In this document: positions 21,707-32,683 of the stretch, piece by piece
Layout of the letters: each line of letters opens with the position of its first letter
Position numbering within the stretch: the stretch's first letter is position 1
DNA from: Strongyloides papillosus
Lineage: Eukaryota; Nematoda; Chromadorea; Rhabditida; Strongyloididae
Length of the DNA stretch: 64,000 nucleotides
NCBI GenBank assembly: GCA_005656395.1
Contig: SRSI01000079.1
Span: forward strand, 682,001-746,000
Direction of reading: 5' to 3'
The notes under the pieces: model-generated
What the model was told of the DNA's origin: nothing
Databases searched by the model: none
What the model saw: the letters and a program-made list of their open reading frames with translations, nothing else
Made by a program: the position numbers and the translations under genes

Positions 21707-22097
21707 TGCCTATAGAAAAAAAGATATAAATATCTATCTTTTGTGTTAAGAAAATTCAACAACGACCAGTATATATTTCTCCACTTGTAAAGTTAGAAAA
21801 TCTTTTTAAGAAAAATGATTCTCAGGGAACGATGAAAAGTTTGTTGATGAAAAATGTTGGGAAGGGAAGAAAGAAAAAATACATATACTAGGTGCTTTCT
21901 ATTTATATGACAGGCATTATAGACTTATAACGTAGTGATTCTGTATAGAAAAAATTAACGTTCTCCCAAAAACAATAGTAAACGTCCTTTTTGCTTACAT
22001 ATTTTGCAACTGCGCTACTTTTTGTTTAACATTACTCTGTTATTACATCTCTCGTTTATCTTTTTAATCAATCTCTGTTTTTATACTTACTCAAAAT
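21707..22097. promoter_or_regulatory. Shared promoter region of the NDUFA2 and DJ-1 genes
   Basis: These 391 bp separate two divergent starts and hold no gene. Both neighbours encode proteins linked to mitochondria, so a bidirectional promoter is plausible. No specific factor site was recognised. Confidence 0.45.
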
Positions 22098-22727
22098 ATG
22101 AGTTGTGGACGGTTGATATCACTAAAACGCCTTGCTGTAAATACTAATATTTCTAGAAAATTTTCAGATATGGTTTCAGCTCTTATAATAGCTTCCAAAG
22201 GTAGTGAGGATATCGAATTGGTTACACCTGTCGATGTCTTGAGACGTTCAAAGGTTGAGGTAACTGTAGCTTCACTCCAAGATACTGATACTGTCCTCTG
22301 TACTAATGGTTCTGAGTATAAGGTTAATGCAAAGTTATCAGATGTTAAAGGACAACTTTTTGATGCTGTTATCTTACCAGGAGGTTTACCAGGAAGTCAG
22401 GCTTTCGCTGCCAGTCCAGTTGTTGGGGAGATTTTGAAGAACCACGAACAACAGGGAAAGGTTGTTGCAGCAATTTGCGCAGCACCAATAGCTTTCGCTG
22501 CTCACAAGATTGCTTCAGGTGCCACTTTAACATCATATCCATGTTTCGAGGAACAACTTGTCCAAGCAGGTTATAAATACGTTACTGATAGAGTTGCTGT
22601 ACACAATGGTAAAATTGTAACATCCCGTGGACCAGCAACAGCAATGGATTTTGCTTTCAAACTTTCTGAGATCCTCGTTGGGGAGGCTGAAGCAAACGAA
22701 GTAAAGAAACATATGTTAGTGATTTAA
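22098..22727 (+). CDS. DJ-1/PARK7 family protein with a probable mitochondrial presequence
   Basis: This single exon encodes 209 residues, about 20 longer than human DJ-1. The extra N-terminus (MSCGRLISLKRLAVNTNISR) is basic, hydroxylated and free of acids, as in a mitochondrial targeting peptide. The core has ALIIASKGSEDIE with the conserved Glu, VILPGGLPGS, the nucleophile elbow AAICAAP with Cys127 (Cys106 of human DJ-1), a downstream His-rich region, and TSRGPATAMDFAF. The family acts in oxidative stress defence and glyoxalase/deglycase chemistry. C. elegans has two paralogues; the one here cannot be assigned with certainty. Confidence 0.94.
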   Translation: MSCGRLISLKRLAVNTNISRKFSDMVSALIIASKGSEDIELVTPVDVLRRSKVEVTVASLQDTDTVLCTNGSEYKVNAKLSDVKGQLFDAVILPGGLPGSQAFAASPVVGEILKNHEQQGKVVAAICAAPIAFAAHKIASGATLTSYPCFEEQLVQAGYKYVTDRVAVHNGKIVTSRGPATAMDFAFKLSEILVGEAEANEVKKHMLVI

Positions 22728-23756
22728 TAAGAGAGTATTATCTTTTTTGTGATTATTTCTTTTTCAAAGAAATAAAAGAGTGTATTTATATGCATATTCT
22801 TGATATAATTACTGTGAAATTGTTTTGGTATTCCTTTTCCGTGCAAAAATTCTGCCTGGAAAATGCATTATTATTAAGAAAGTCTTAATAAAACTGTATG
22901 TATGTATAGTTTCACAAGATGAAGTGGTAAACGAAACTATTCTCCATTCTGATTTCTTTTCCCCCTCTCTCTCTTCCCTACTCTGTAATGAAATCTTTCT
23001 AAAAACTATATAAACAAAGAAAAAATACAAAAAAAATCCTTTTAGCAAACTGTGCTGGTTTATTCTTTATCAAAGACATATAAATATCTATATTTTTGAT
23101 TACATAATCAACTTACTATTAATTTTTTATCAATCATATATTATTAATATCAAACCATTATTATGTTGTACTCTATAAAATATGACAAAGCGATAAACTT
23201 GTATGAGTAGAATATATTATGATATAGAAAAAAGGAAAATTTGCTTAATTATTAAATATATCTGGGTATTTTAAAATAAAAAGTTTAATAGCTTTATCTT
23301 TCAAAGATCAAACTAAGTGTCCTTCTAAAAATCATTTTTTGATATATAAACTAATATACCTATATTATGATGTACCAGCCTAATTGATAAGAAAAAGAAG
23401 TAGGAATATCATAATTTTTATTATGACAAATTTTATGTATATATTAATTTTTAAAGAATGGTATGAAGTAATTAAGATATTTTTTGTAATAACATACTGA
23501 AGTAGTTTAGGTACTGGAAAATGTCTCTAAAGTGTATTTTTATTTCTAATTATTATTCATAATGTCGGAATTTTTTTTAATTAATTTTACATGTCACGGA
23601 AATATATATAAAAATTAAAAAAAACACCTTATAGTCATTATTTTTTTTTTGTTCTTACTTCTCTTAATCTTCTAGGTATAAAGCACAACTATAAAGTGGT
23701 AGGAAGGGAAGAAAATAATTATATTTTTTTGCTAAGAATAAAGTAAAAAATAAAAT
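22728..23756. other. Intergenic, no gene seen
   Basis: One kilobase of AT-rich DNA between DJ-1 and ferroportin. It holds 3' UTR material on the left and presumably the ferroportin promoter on the right. No coding pattern or repeat was seen. Confidence 0.5.
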
Positions 23757-25463
23757 ATGATGGCTGAAAACTTTGTGTAAGTTTCAAAATTGTTTCTTAT
23801 CACCATGTTGAGTATTATTTTAAGGTCAAAAAACTCCTTCTACCTCCTGTACATAGCTTACAGCATCTCAAGTTTCGGAGACAGAATGTGGGGTTTTGCA
23901 GTATCCCTCATCATGGTTTCGATAGGGGGCCTAAAACTAATAGGCCTCTACCAACTAATCGACGGCCTCTCCTCAATGGCATTCTCCTCAATAATTGGGA
24001 ACATGCTCGATCGCCACACCAGAAACGTGGGTATCCAGGCTGTTTTAGCTGGTAACAACCTATCATTAGTCATCTCATCACTATGCCTATACTATTGCCT
24101 ATCAAAAACACATTGTGACATTATTTATTTTATTTTCCTCATAGCAGCTTTGTTTTTTAGTGCACTTGCTAATATTGCATCTGGGGGAGAGAAACTTGCT
24201 TTTACCAAAGATTGGATTGTTGTTTTAGCTACCCACTCGGATGGGGATGTTACTTTGGCTGGTATGTTTTTTTTGTTCTGCTTTTTGTTACTATTTTTTT
24301 TGTTTTCTTGCAATAGTTTACTTTTTTTTCTTTTTTTAGGATGTAACTCAAAGATGCATATCATAGATCAAATCTCAGCTATGTTGTCTCCTGTCATTGT
24401 TGGGTACATGTTAACATTTCAATCTTATCAGACAATAGCTATCTTCTTAGCCATATGGAATCTTGGATCGTGGATTGTTGAGTTTATTCTCCTCAGAAAA
24501 CTATACAACTCTGTACCAAGTCTTAGAACTAGAAGCCATGGAAATAAAGATGCTGGAATCCCATTACTTGATTCCAAGTACAAGGACACTGATAGTGAAA
24601 GCAAAAAAACTGCCACTTTATCGCCTTCCTCAATGTTAAGAACATACTTCACACAACCAGTATTCTTGGCTGCATTCGCATTATCACTCCTCTACTTCAC
24701 AGTCCTCGGGGCAGATGGTCTTGGGATAGGATACGCCAAAACATTAGGTCTTCCTGAAGTGTGGATCGGTTATTCAAGATTCATTGGAAGTGCTTTAGGT
24801 GTCTTATCAGCATTCTCTTACCCATTCATTCAGAAACGCATCGGGACAGAGAAAACAAGTTTCTTGGGTTTTGTATTCCAAATATCTTGTCTATTATTAA
24901 CTATTGTGTCTATATTTCTACCGGGAAGTCCCTTCAACCCAAAAGAGTTCTATGAAACATTCAATTTCTCAACCTGGCTAAGGAATATTTTCAGTGGAGC
25001 CACTTTTGTTCGGATGGCTGGAAAGATAGGTGATGGTGCAGATAACGAGAATTTAATTATAACCACTGTGAGGTCAATTATCAATACAACAGATATCATA
25101 TCAGTAGATGAGCCTGTGGGAAGTGAAGATACCTACTTATTTGGATTATCGACAAATCCCTCCAGTGTCCTAACATTCCTCGTCGGCATCATCACAGCCC
25201 GTTTCGGGTTATGGTTAATTGATATCGGTATAACACAAATAATGCAGGAGAATGTTCCAGAAAACCAGAGAGGAACTGTTTTTGGTGTTCAGGGATCTAT
25301 ATGCAATGCTTTTAGTGTTATGAAAGATATTGTTGTCATATTACTACCCGATGTCAGGACTTTTGGTATTTTGATTGTTATTTCAGTTTGTGCCTCAATC
25401 TCAGGATTTATTTTTATATATCGTTTCTTATACTACAATATACCAGGAGGGAGAAAGAACTAA
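23757..25463 (+). CDS. Ferroportin (SLC40A1 iron exporter)
   Basis: I predict three exons: 23757-23776, 23825-24261 and 24340-25463, for 526 residues. The 20-nt first exon encodes MMAENFV; splicing over 48 bp joins it to SKNSFYLLYIAYSISSFGDRMWGFAVS, the first helix of ferroportin. Other family landmarks are GNMLDRHTRN, RDWIVV-like KDWIVVLA, IIDQISAMLSPVIVG, WNLGSWIVEFILL and FGVQGSICNAF. It is a 12-helix major facilitator in the plasma membrane that exports Fe2+. The second intron (24262-24339) is 78 bp, has no stop and keeps the frame, so a naive gene call would include 26 false hydrophobic residues. The hepcidin-binding Cys was not checked. Confidence 0.92.
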
Positions 25464-26168
25464 AATCAGAGGCTGGGAGAGCAGCCTAGAAGGGTACACC
25501 GCTCTTATATTGGTGGTGTGATAAAATATATGCGTGAGAAGATGTTAAATTTTATAATTTATTATTCTTTTTATTAAAAATATTTAATAAAGTCAGGTAT
25601 TGATAAAAGTAGAAGGAACTCTAATCACCTGTTATCACCATTATGTGTTAGATAACATTTACATTACCTTTAGTCGATGAAAAAACTAAAAAACAAATAC
25701 ATCATAACTAAATAGAAAGCATCTACTACTTCAAAGTAAGTTGTTTTTTTTACTTCCTTTAACGACCAAGAATATACGTAAGAATTATCATAACACTAAA
25801 ATAAAATTGATTAGAGGCATCGCGAAGAAGTATCAGGAAGTGGGACTAATTATTTATTTGTTTTACATCTTAATGTTGATAAGAATGAATGTATGTGATA
25901 TGAGAGAATTGATGACAACATGAGAAAGGGTTTGAAGATATTTTGTGTACATTTTATAAGTTTTACACAATCAGTGACATTATATATATTTTTGATTTTT
26001 ACAACGAACAGCTAATGGTAAATTTATAGTTATTTTTCCATGGCTGTTCTTAAGAATGTGTGGATGTATATGTGTATTTTGGTGTGACTGTATAAAATTT
26101 GTTTATTGTCTTTGGTATTATATTTTTCGTTTTCAGTTTCTTTTTGCATTTATTTTTTGTGGGGTGTG
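25464..26168. other. Intergenic between ferroportin and the CDC50 gene
   Basis: AT-rich with no supported gene. A GTTTTCAG acceptor-like site near 26130-26138 precedes the CDC50 start and fits a spliced-leader acceptor. Confidence 0.45.
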
Positions 26169-27218
26169 ATGGATAATTTATCGTGGTATGAATTGGTGAA
26201 ACAGCAGAGGTTATCATCATGGCAACCGGTGCCCTATGTGAAATATTCGGTTTCATTTTTTATTGGACTCTCAGTTGTATTTATGGTTTTTGGAGTTGTC
26301 CTATATAACGATGCTGCAAATATCCATGAATACACAGCTGATTATACTAATTGTGGGGATAACAGTATTTGTAGTATGACATTAAATCTAACCTCAGACT
26401 TCAAAGGAGATGTATATTTCTATTATGGTCTAGATAATTTTTACCAAAACTATAGAATGTATATAAAAAGTAGGAGTGATAAACAACTACTGGGTGATGT
26501 AACTGTAAGTTTTGTGATTTATTTACCATCTAATAGTACTTTTATTTACCCTTCAGAACACACACAAATGTGCTTCTTACTCATATGATGAGAACGGAAA
26601 ACCAATAGCACCTTGTGGAGCAATTGCCAATTCAATGTTCAATGATACATTTGAATTATCCTACCTTGGTAATAATGTTCCCTTAACATACAAAGGTGTT
26701 GTTTGGGAGTCCTTACTAAAAAACAAGTACAAAAATCCACCTTTGATTGGTGGGGATTTATGTCTCTCATTCTCTAACACTTCGAAACCACCCAACTGGA
26801 GTAAGGAGCCTTGTAAATTGGATGAGAAGAATCCAGAAAACAACGGGTTTCAGAATGTTGATTTTGTTGTATGGATGCAAACAGCAGCTTTAAATAATTT
26901 TAGAAATTTATATAGAAAATTGGATAGAGGTAGTGATAAGGTATTTATTAATGGTTTGCCGAAGGGTTTGTATACTTTAAAAATTGAAAATAGTAAGTTT
27001 TATTATTTTTATAATAATTAATATTGTGTCTAGATTTCCCTGTAAAAGATTTCGATGGTAAGAAATACTTCATAATCTCAACAACCTCAGCATTCGGAGG
27101 AAAGAACTACTTTATGGGTGGAGCATTTATCGCTGTTTCATCACTCTCCCTAACAATAGCTTTATCTTTATTAATTTTTAAATACTATCCTATATTTATT
27201 GATAGACGAGCTTTATAA
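26169..27218 (+). CDS. CDC50/TMEM30 family flippase beta subunit
   Basis: Exons 26169-26504, 26557-26992 and 27034-27218 give 318 residues. The order is a cytosolic KQQRLSSWQPVPY motif, TM1 (VSFFIGLSVVFMVFGVVLY), a Cys-containing glycosylated exoplasmic domain with DYTNCG and VPLTYKGVVWES, then IENNFPVKDFDGKKYFI, GGKNYFMGGAF and TM2. This matches CDC50/Lem3 throughout. Such proteins pair with P4-ATPases, carry them out of the ER and help translocate phosphatidylserine across membranes. The orthologue is of the C. elegans CHAT-1 type. The ATG at 26169 is favoured because upstream codons in that frame have no ATG and an acceptor-like site lies just before it. Confidence 0.92.
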
Positions 27219-27500
27219 TTATATGTATACGGAGGTTGTTCATAGAGTAGTAGGTATCACAAAAAAGATGGTCATTATTGTATATATTGTATATGTTATA
27301 TCACATCATTAAAGGTATGCATTTTTTGTTATCTTTGATCTTAATAAATTGTAGGATTATAATAAAGTGTAATTTAATAGACATATTAGTGTTATATTAA
27401 GAGGTGATATGTTTTTTGGACGCGTGAGTGATGGAGTGTCATCTTTGTATCATGTCATTTGGTGGTTATTTGCAATCTATTATCATTTTTGTTAATAATA

Positions 27501-28330
27501 ATGACCGACTTAGCAATTTGTGATCCCGAAAATTATGCCGATTTCAAGTGTTGTTTTAATATTGTTGAGGAGAAGATTAAATACTTGGAGAATCGGGTAA
27601 AGAATCTTGAGGATGAAGCTGAGGCAAATAGAATTGGAAGTAGGAGAGTTAATTCTATCATCAGTCAACGTGGAGAGAAGATTAATGAACTAGAACTAAA
27701 GCTTAAAGAAATTTATGATAAGGTTGACTTGATGGTCTCTGGTAAAAAATGTACGTTTTTAAGTTGTTTTTTTACCATAAATTTGTATTTTTAGATTCTT
27801 CGAGGAAAAAAAATAGTAAACGTATTCGCAGATTTGATTCAGTTCCAGGAGTTGGCGCAACTTACGATAATTTATCAAGCGACACCTTAAACAGTTCTTT
27901 ATCAAATATCACAGAAGATAGTCAAAACAGCGACATACAAAAGCTAGGTGGCTACAGGAAATTCACTAGCACATACTTATTTCTAAAGAATAGAAAATTC
28001 CCCTGTGATCTATGTCTACCATCGGTTACCTTGGGAAACAGTGTCGTCCAGAAGCACTGTTCTGTTGAATGTCACTTCACCTATAAATCTGTCGGTCTTG
28101 TTCTTGAGATAGCAAGCTTGCAAAAACCAAGACCTCGTATTTGTATGATGGCAAAATGTGGCTTGGAACCAAAGTTTAACTATAAACTAGTTAAAAGTAA
28201 AGGCTTCACTCATATTGTAATTGACTATGGAGCTTTGGTTGGCTCTTGTTTTGGAAACACGAATATATCCTTGAAGTTTAGGGATAAACCATTTGTAAAT
28301 TATATTTACAAGTTACTTGCAGGTGTTTAA
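27501..28330 (+). CDS. Coiled-coil orphan protein with a C-terminal cysteine-rich domain (family member 1)
   Basis: Exons 27501-27750 and 27795-28330 give 261 residues. Residues about 15-80 are a heptad-rich coiled coil (VEEKIKYLENRVKNLEDEAE, INELELKLKEIYDKVDLMV). A basic, Ser/Asn-rich linker follows and then a C-terminal domain with several cysteines (FPCDLCLP, HCSVECHF, CMMAKCGL). No signal peptide. The C-terminal block VGLVLEIASL...YKLVKSKGFTHIVIDYGAL...NISLKF resembles the end of the protein at 36563-37277 (VNKVLEVVSS...MEVKKEYALVKVKPEAI...DIRLILLKF), which also has a coiled-coil first exon and an intron at the same place. I infer one small nematode family. The function is unknown. Confidence 0.75.
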
Positions 28331-28636
28331 TTTATATATTTTTTTAATTGTTATTATTGGATTGTTGTTAGAGTATTAATAAAGTTTTTGTATCATTTGT
28401 TTCGATAATATTTATAAAGTTATTCTGTTAGTAATGATGTAAAAAGAGTTATTTTATGAAATTGGTTTAAAAAAAGACAATTAACAAACGCATTAAAGAG
28501 AATTACGATAGACCTTTTCTTCCAATTGTCATTTAAAGAGTGTATTAATACCCAGTCATGGAAAAATCTGTATATAAAAAGCAAAAGATGTGATGACAAG
28601 TCATTCTGTCTTTTTTTTCTTACCTAACCACTTATC
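28331..28636. other. Intergenic, no gene seen
   Basis: About 306 bp of AT-rich DNA with a probable poly(A) signal (AATAAAG near 28378) for the upstream gene and the promoter of the next gene, including TATATAAAAAGC at about 28571. Confidence 0.5.
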
Positions 28637-29404
28637 ATGTACTACTCACTTACAATACTAATATTCTTAATATTACCACTGTGTAGTCTTGGAGATTTAT
28701 CTCATTCTTACCTCAACCATCAATGCAAACCCAGGAGTTACATGAAAGAATTTCGATGTCCACAACTAAACAGCGATCTCCTCCGTATAGACGTCGCGAC
28801 GTTTTATCATCCTATCCCAAGCGACTGTTCAAGTGATTGCTCATCAAATCCTGCTTACACCAAGAAAGTAGTCTACAATCGCGATTGGATGATCCTTCTG
28901 GACTGGTCAGCAGCATATCGAGTCACTCCTCTTCTTTACAATCCTCACTGTTACCCAAATGGAACCTTTGTCATTGATGGGAATGTTCCAGTGTCACTCC
29001 TAAGGGATAGGATAACATTTAAATCAAACTATGATTACTTGATAAGGGAAGGAACGCCAAAGATCTCATTTCTACCTTTCCTCGGTCGGGATGATGATGT
29101 CTTTATGACAATTCAGGACTCTGAATTCTCAATGATCCTCACACTATTTTTAATGAGGAATGGTACTGAATATGATGACTCCACTCATCGTACAAGTGAT
29201 GAATTCTACGACATTGCCACTGAAAGTAAGCTGAAAATAAAGGACATCGACATCAACAAGGCCCAGAAGATACTTCATAATATGTACTATGAAGCTATGG
29301 AGATGATTATGGAGTCAACTGAGGTGGAGTGGCATCGTTTATGTGAAGTTGCTACCTACAGAAAGGGACAGTTTTATGAAGAAGTTATGGTTGCTGGTGT
29401 ATGA
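28637..29404 (+). CDS. Secreted orphan protein
   Basis: This single exon encodes 255 residues. The first about 19 residues are a signal peptide (MYYSLTILIFLILPLCSLG). The mature part has cysteines clustered in the first half (HQCKPR, FRCPQL, SDCSSDCSS, NPHCYPNGT) and one near the C-terminus (RLCEVA), with two N-glycosylation sequons (NGT twice). The C-terminal third is acidic and helical, with no second membrane segment, so the protein should be secreted. I recognise no family; a nematode-specific secreted protein is the best description. A TATA-like box lies about 60 bp upstream. Confidence 0.8.
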   Translation: MYYSLTILIFLILPLCSLGDLSHSYLNHQCKPRSYMKEFRCPQLNSDLLRIDVATFYHPIPSDCSSDCSSNPAYTKKVVYNRDWMILLDWSAAYRVTPLLYNPHCYPNGTFVIDGNVPVSLLRDRITFKSNYDYLIREGTPKISFLPFLGRDDDVFMTIQDSEFSMILTLFLMRNGTEYDDSTHRTSDEFYDIATESKLKIKDIDINKAQKILHNMYYEAMEMIMESTEVEWHRLCEVATYRKGQFYEEVMVAGV

Positions 29405-30052
29405 AACTTTAATCTCTATGTATTTATTGTATTTTATTTTTTTTTAACTCGTGTTTTTTTTGTACATATTATAGAGTAGGAGAATAAAAGGAAAGATTTT
29501 ATTTTTGGGGTGACTCTTGGTGGGTTATTTATTTTTGTATATAATTGTAAATTGTTATGATTGCCCTTTGTGTTTAAAGAGGTTATCTTTTGTATGCTTT
29601 TTACTTTTAATCTTGCAAAAGACTCTTTAAGATATCATGTAAATAAAATTTTGAACTGATTTTTTATATGTCGTTTAAATGATTGACTTTCATTTTATAT
29701 CTTTAAAGTACATTTATTGTTACGTTTCCCAGAATTTTAATGATGATGGGGTTTTTTTCATTGTTCGTTTCACCAACAATGCACATAGCCACATAGGTTT
29801 AATATAAATAATGTCTTGATAGGTAAAGAGTTCCTCTCTTAAAAAAATGGACTTTTGACGATACTATTGTGTTGGTGGATTTATTCTTTTTTATGATTTC
29901 GTAATTGTATCTTTATATAATTTTTTACAACATTTTATACTTGTTGTGTTAGTGGATTTGTTCTTTTCTAGTATTTCATAATTGCAGTTTTATATAGTTT
30001 TTTTATGCATTTCATGATTATACTTTTATAATTTCTTTTCAGGTACACAACG
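29405..30052. other. Intergenic; local direct repeats
   Basis: No gene seen. Around 29870-30030 the phrase TTGTGTTGGTGGATTTATTCTTTT and similar text recurs two to three times (TTGTGTTAGTGGATTTGTTC, TTTTATATAGTTTTTT), a small imperfect tandem array. A CTTTTCAG acceptor-like site lies 10 bp before the next ATG. Confidence 0.45.
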
Positions 30053-32229
30053 ATGGAGCGAAGAGAAGAGGATGTCAAAGAGTTAGAAGTTGTAACAGAA
30101 AGTCATAAAGTCATAGACAAAAGGAGAGGAAGAAAAAAGAAGAAAAGGAGATTTAGTGCAGCTTTCAATGAATCAAAAGATATATCTGAAGAGAACCACC
30201 CAAAAGCCATTCCCGAGGACACCCTAATAAGGAGGAATCGTAAACTATACTGCCCAGAGATCAAGAAACTCTTTGACGTCTTCAACTGTGAATCATACGT
30301 CTACAGGATCAATAAGTATTACTCCTGCCCTCACTTTGTGGATCACACATTTCAATTTGGATTAATGAAAACATTCAACAGTGACTATGTTGATTATACG
30401 GACGTTGGTGCCTCTGCCGTTTTAAAGGAAGTATTTAGGACAGATATACAAAGTTCTAACAATTTGCAAGTGTTTTCAACTGAAACAATTTCAACATTCG
30501 ATCTGGAGAAAACTTTGATGTTAAGTAATTATGAACCTTTTGAGGATCTTCTACATTTGTTTTATGATATGGATATTGGGGTGGCCGATGAATCAATGAA
30601 GGTATACGAAGAAAGGAAAAAGGAATCTGAGGTAGGTTTTTTATTTTTTAGAATCTATTCATAAATTACTTTTAGGCTTATAAAAGATTCCACAATCAAG
30701 AGATGGTTCGTAGAAGGAATGGTAAACCAGTAGTTGATTGTTCCAATTCAGATATGTCCGAACGGTGTTTTGTTTTAACATTTACCTTTAAACTTTTTGA
30801 AGATAAAGGAAATGTTGAGACTCTTAAAGATTATAATGAGGATGAAGCAAAGGATTTACTTCATATATTGGATGGTTTATTGACTATGTACAGTAAAGAA
30901 GCAGTTATTAAAGCTATTGGAGTTTCAGATGATGTATATGAGGAAGCTGAACAATTCTTCAGAAATGTTGCTCAAGGTTCTTTATCTGATGGAGATGCTG
31001 CTAGCAACTCGGATGAAGAGGTTAATGTATTTAATGGAGATAATGATGCTGTTAGTGAGGACTTTTCCTTCGCGAAAAATGTTAGTCTTAACAATGTTGG
31101 GGATGAACCTGCAGACAGGAGAGAGTCTATTGTATTAAATGGAGATAAGGATACTGTTAATGAGGACTTTTCCTTTAAACAAAATGTTAGTCTTAATGAT
31201 GGTGAGCATGAACCTAAAAAAAGGAGAGAATCTGATAAATTAAGTGGAGATAATACTACCGTTAATGAAGACTTTAAAGTGGAACATAATGTTATTTTAA
31301 CTTGTGTTGAGGATGAACCCAAAGACAGGGAAGAGTCTAATGAATTATATGAAAATAGTGATACTGTTAGTGAAGGATCTACCGTAAAGTATAATGTTAG
31401 CCTCACTGCTGTTGAGAGCCAACCTAAAAACAGGGAAGAGTCTAATGAATTATATGAAAATAGTGATACTGTTAGTGAAGGGTCCACTGTGCAATATAAT
31501 GTTGGTCTAACGTGTGTTGAGGATGAACTCAAAAACGGGGAAGAGTCTAGTGAATTGAATGAAGATACTGATACTGTCAGTGAAGGGTCTACTGTGAAAC
31601 ATGATGTTAGTCTCACTGTTGTTGAGCACGAACCTAGAAAGAGGAGGAAGACTAATGAATCTGAAGTTGTTAGTATTTCAAATCCAACTTCATCAGTGAA
31701 GATTGAAAAGGCGAATATTAAAAGCAGAGAGTCTGATGAGTTTGAAGTTGTTGGTATTCCAGAATCAGCTTCATTACTAAAGATTGGAACGAAGGACATT
31801 GATCCGGGAGAGAGTAACTCTGAAGGAAACGGCATAATAAACCACAAGACTACGATCGTCTTAGAATCTGACCAGATTCTTAAGGATTATAAATTGCGAA
31901 AGATCCTTTTTAATACAGAACCAAATGAATTATTAAATACATGGGAACCATTTCCTGATGGTGCGTTTTTGGAGGTTGAAAGAGATGAGAATACTATATA
32001 CAAGTTTAAACTAGATCTAAATAATAAATCTATTACCTCATTATTGAAAAGGATTCAATACAAAGCCAAAAAAGCCAATAATATGAAGATTGAGATAAGA
32101 AGAGTGTTGCTCAAGAAGGAGTTTGTATCAGTTGAGGGTGCTTCCTCCAACGGTAAATGTAAACGTTTGAAGATAAGCGAGAAAATGAGACATTCAACTG
32201 CACTGAAAAAGGAAGTAAAAGATTGCTAA
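30053..32229 (+). CDS. Basic/acidic orphan protein with six 35-residue repeats
   Basis: Exons 30053-30631 and 30676-32229 give 710 residues. The N-terminus has a strong nuclear-localisation-like cluster (RRGRKKKKRR, residues about 24-33). Residues about 60-290 are globular-looking and unrelated to anything I recognise. Nucleotides 31033-31662 encode six tandem units of exactly 35 residues (pattern NGDxDTVSEDFxxxxNVSLTxVEDEPKxREESxEL). The C-terminal about 120 residues (EPNELLNTWEPFPDGAFLEV onward) are again non-repetitive and end very basic. The composition suggests a nuclear or chromatin-associated protein. The start follows an acceptor-like CTTTTCAG. No function is assigned. Confidence 0.8.
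31033..31662 (+). repeat. Six in-frame 105 bp coding repeats
   Basis: The units start at 31033 and repeat every 105 bp without indels. Units 4 and 5 share the longest identical runs (YENSDTVSEGSTV and REESNELYENSDT), suggesting the youngest duplication. The array is wholly within the second exon of the orphan gene at 30053-32229. Confidence 0.88.
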
Positions 32230-32683
32230 TTTTTTTTATAACTTTTGTATTTATTTATTATATTGTATCAAAAATTATCTATTAAATATTAATGAATTAA
32301 ATAAAATGGTGTAATGTTTTTGAGAATGATGAGAAGGAAATGGTTCTTTTTTGATGGGTACAAAAGAGGTCCTTGAATATTTTAGAATAATTCTTTTCTT
32401 TGTAAATGTAGTATTCTCTTTTGAAGTTATATTCATCTTAAAACCTAAGCTGTTTAAATATATTCAAAAATACACTATCATATGGTAAAAAAATGCTTAT
32501 CATCAAAAAGAGGTTCAAAACTTCTAAGAAAATTCAAAAATTAGAAGTAATTTGATTATTTAAAATATTAATAATGATTTATTAACTTACAAAATTCAAT
32601 AATAATATAATTTTGTGGGAAAATCGATTATAAAACAAGTGAAAAAAATTGATATCACACATTTAAGATTACATTCATTGAAA
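32230..32683. other. Intergenic, no gene seen
   Basis: AT-rich stretch between the repeat protein and the first MSP-domain gene. An in-frame extension upstream of 32684 has no ATG and is not taken as coding. Confidence 0.45.

Noticed and set aside
30972..31847. Long 291-codon open frame on the minus strand
   Set aside because: It is a shadow of the repetitive coding strand of the orphan at 30053-32229; its Ser/Leu-rich periodic sequence mirrors the 105 bp repeats.
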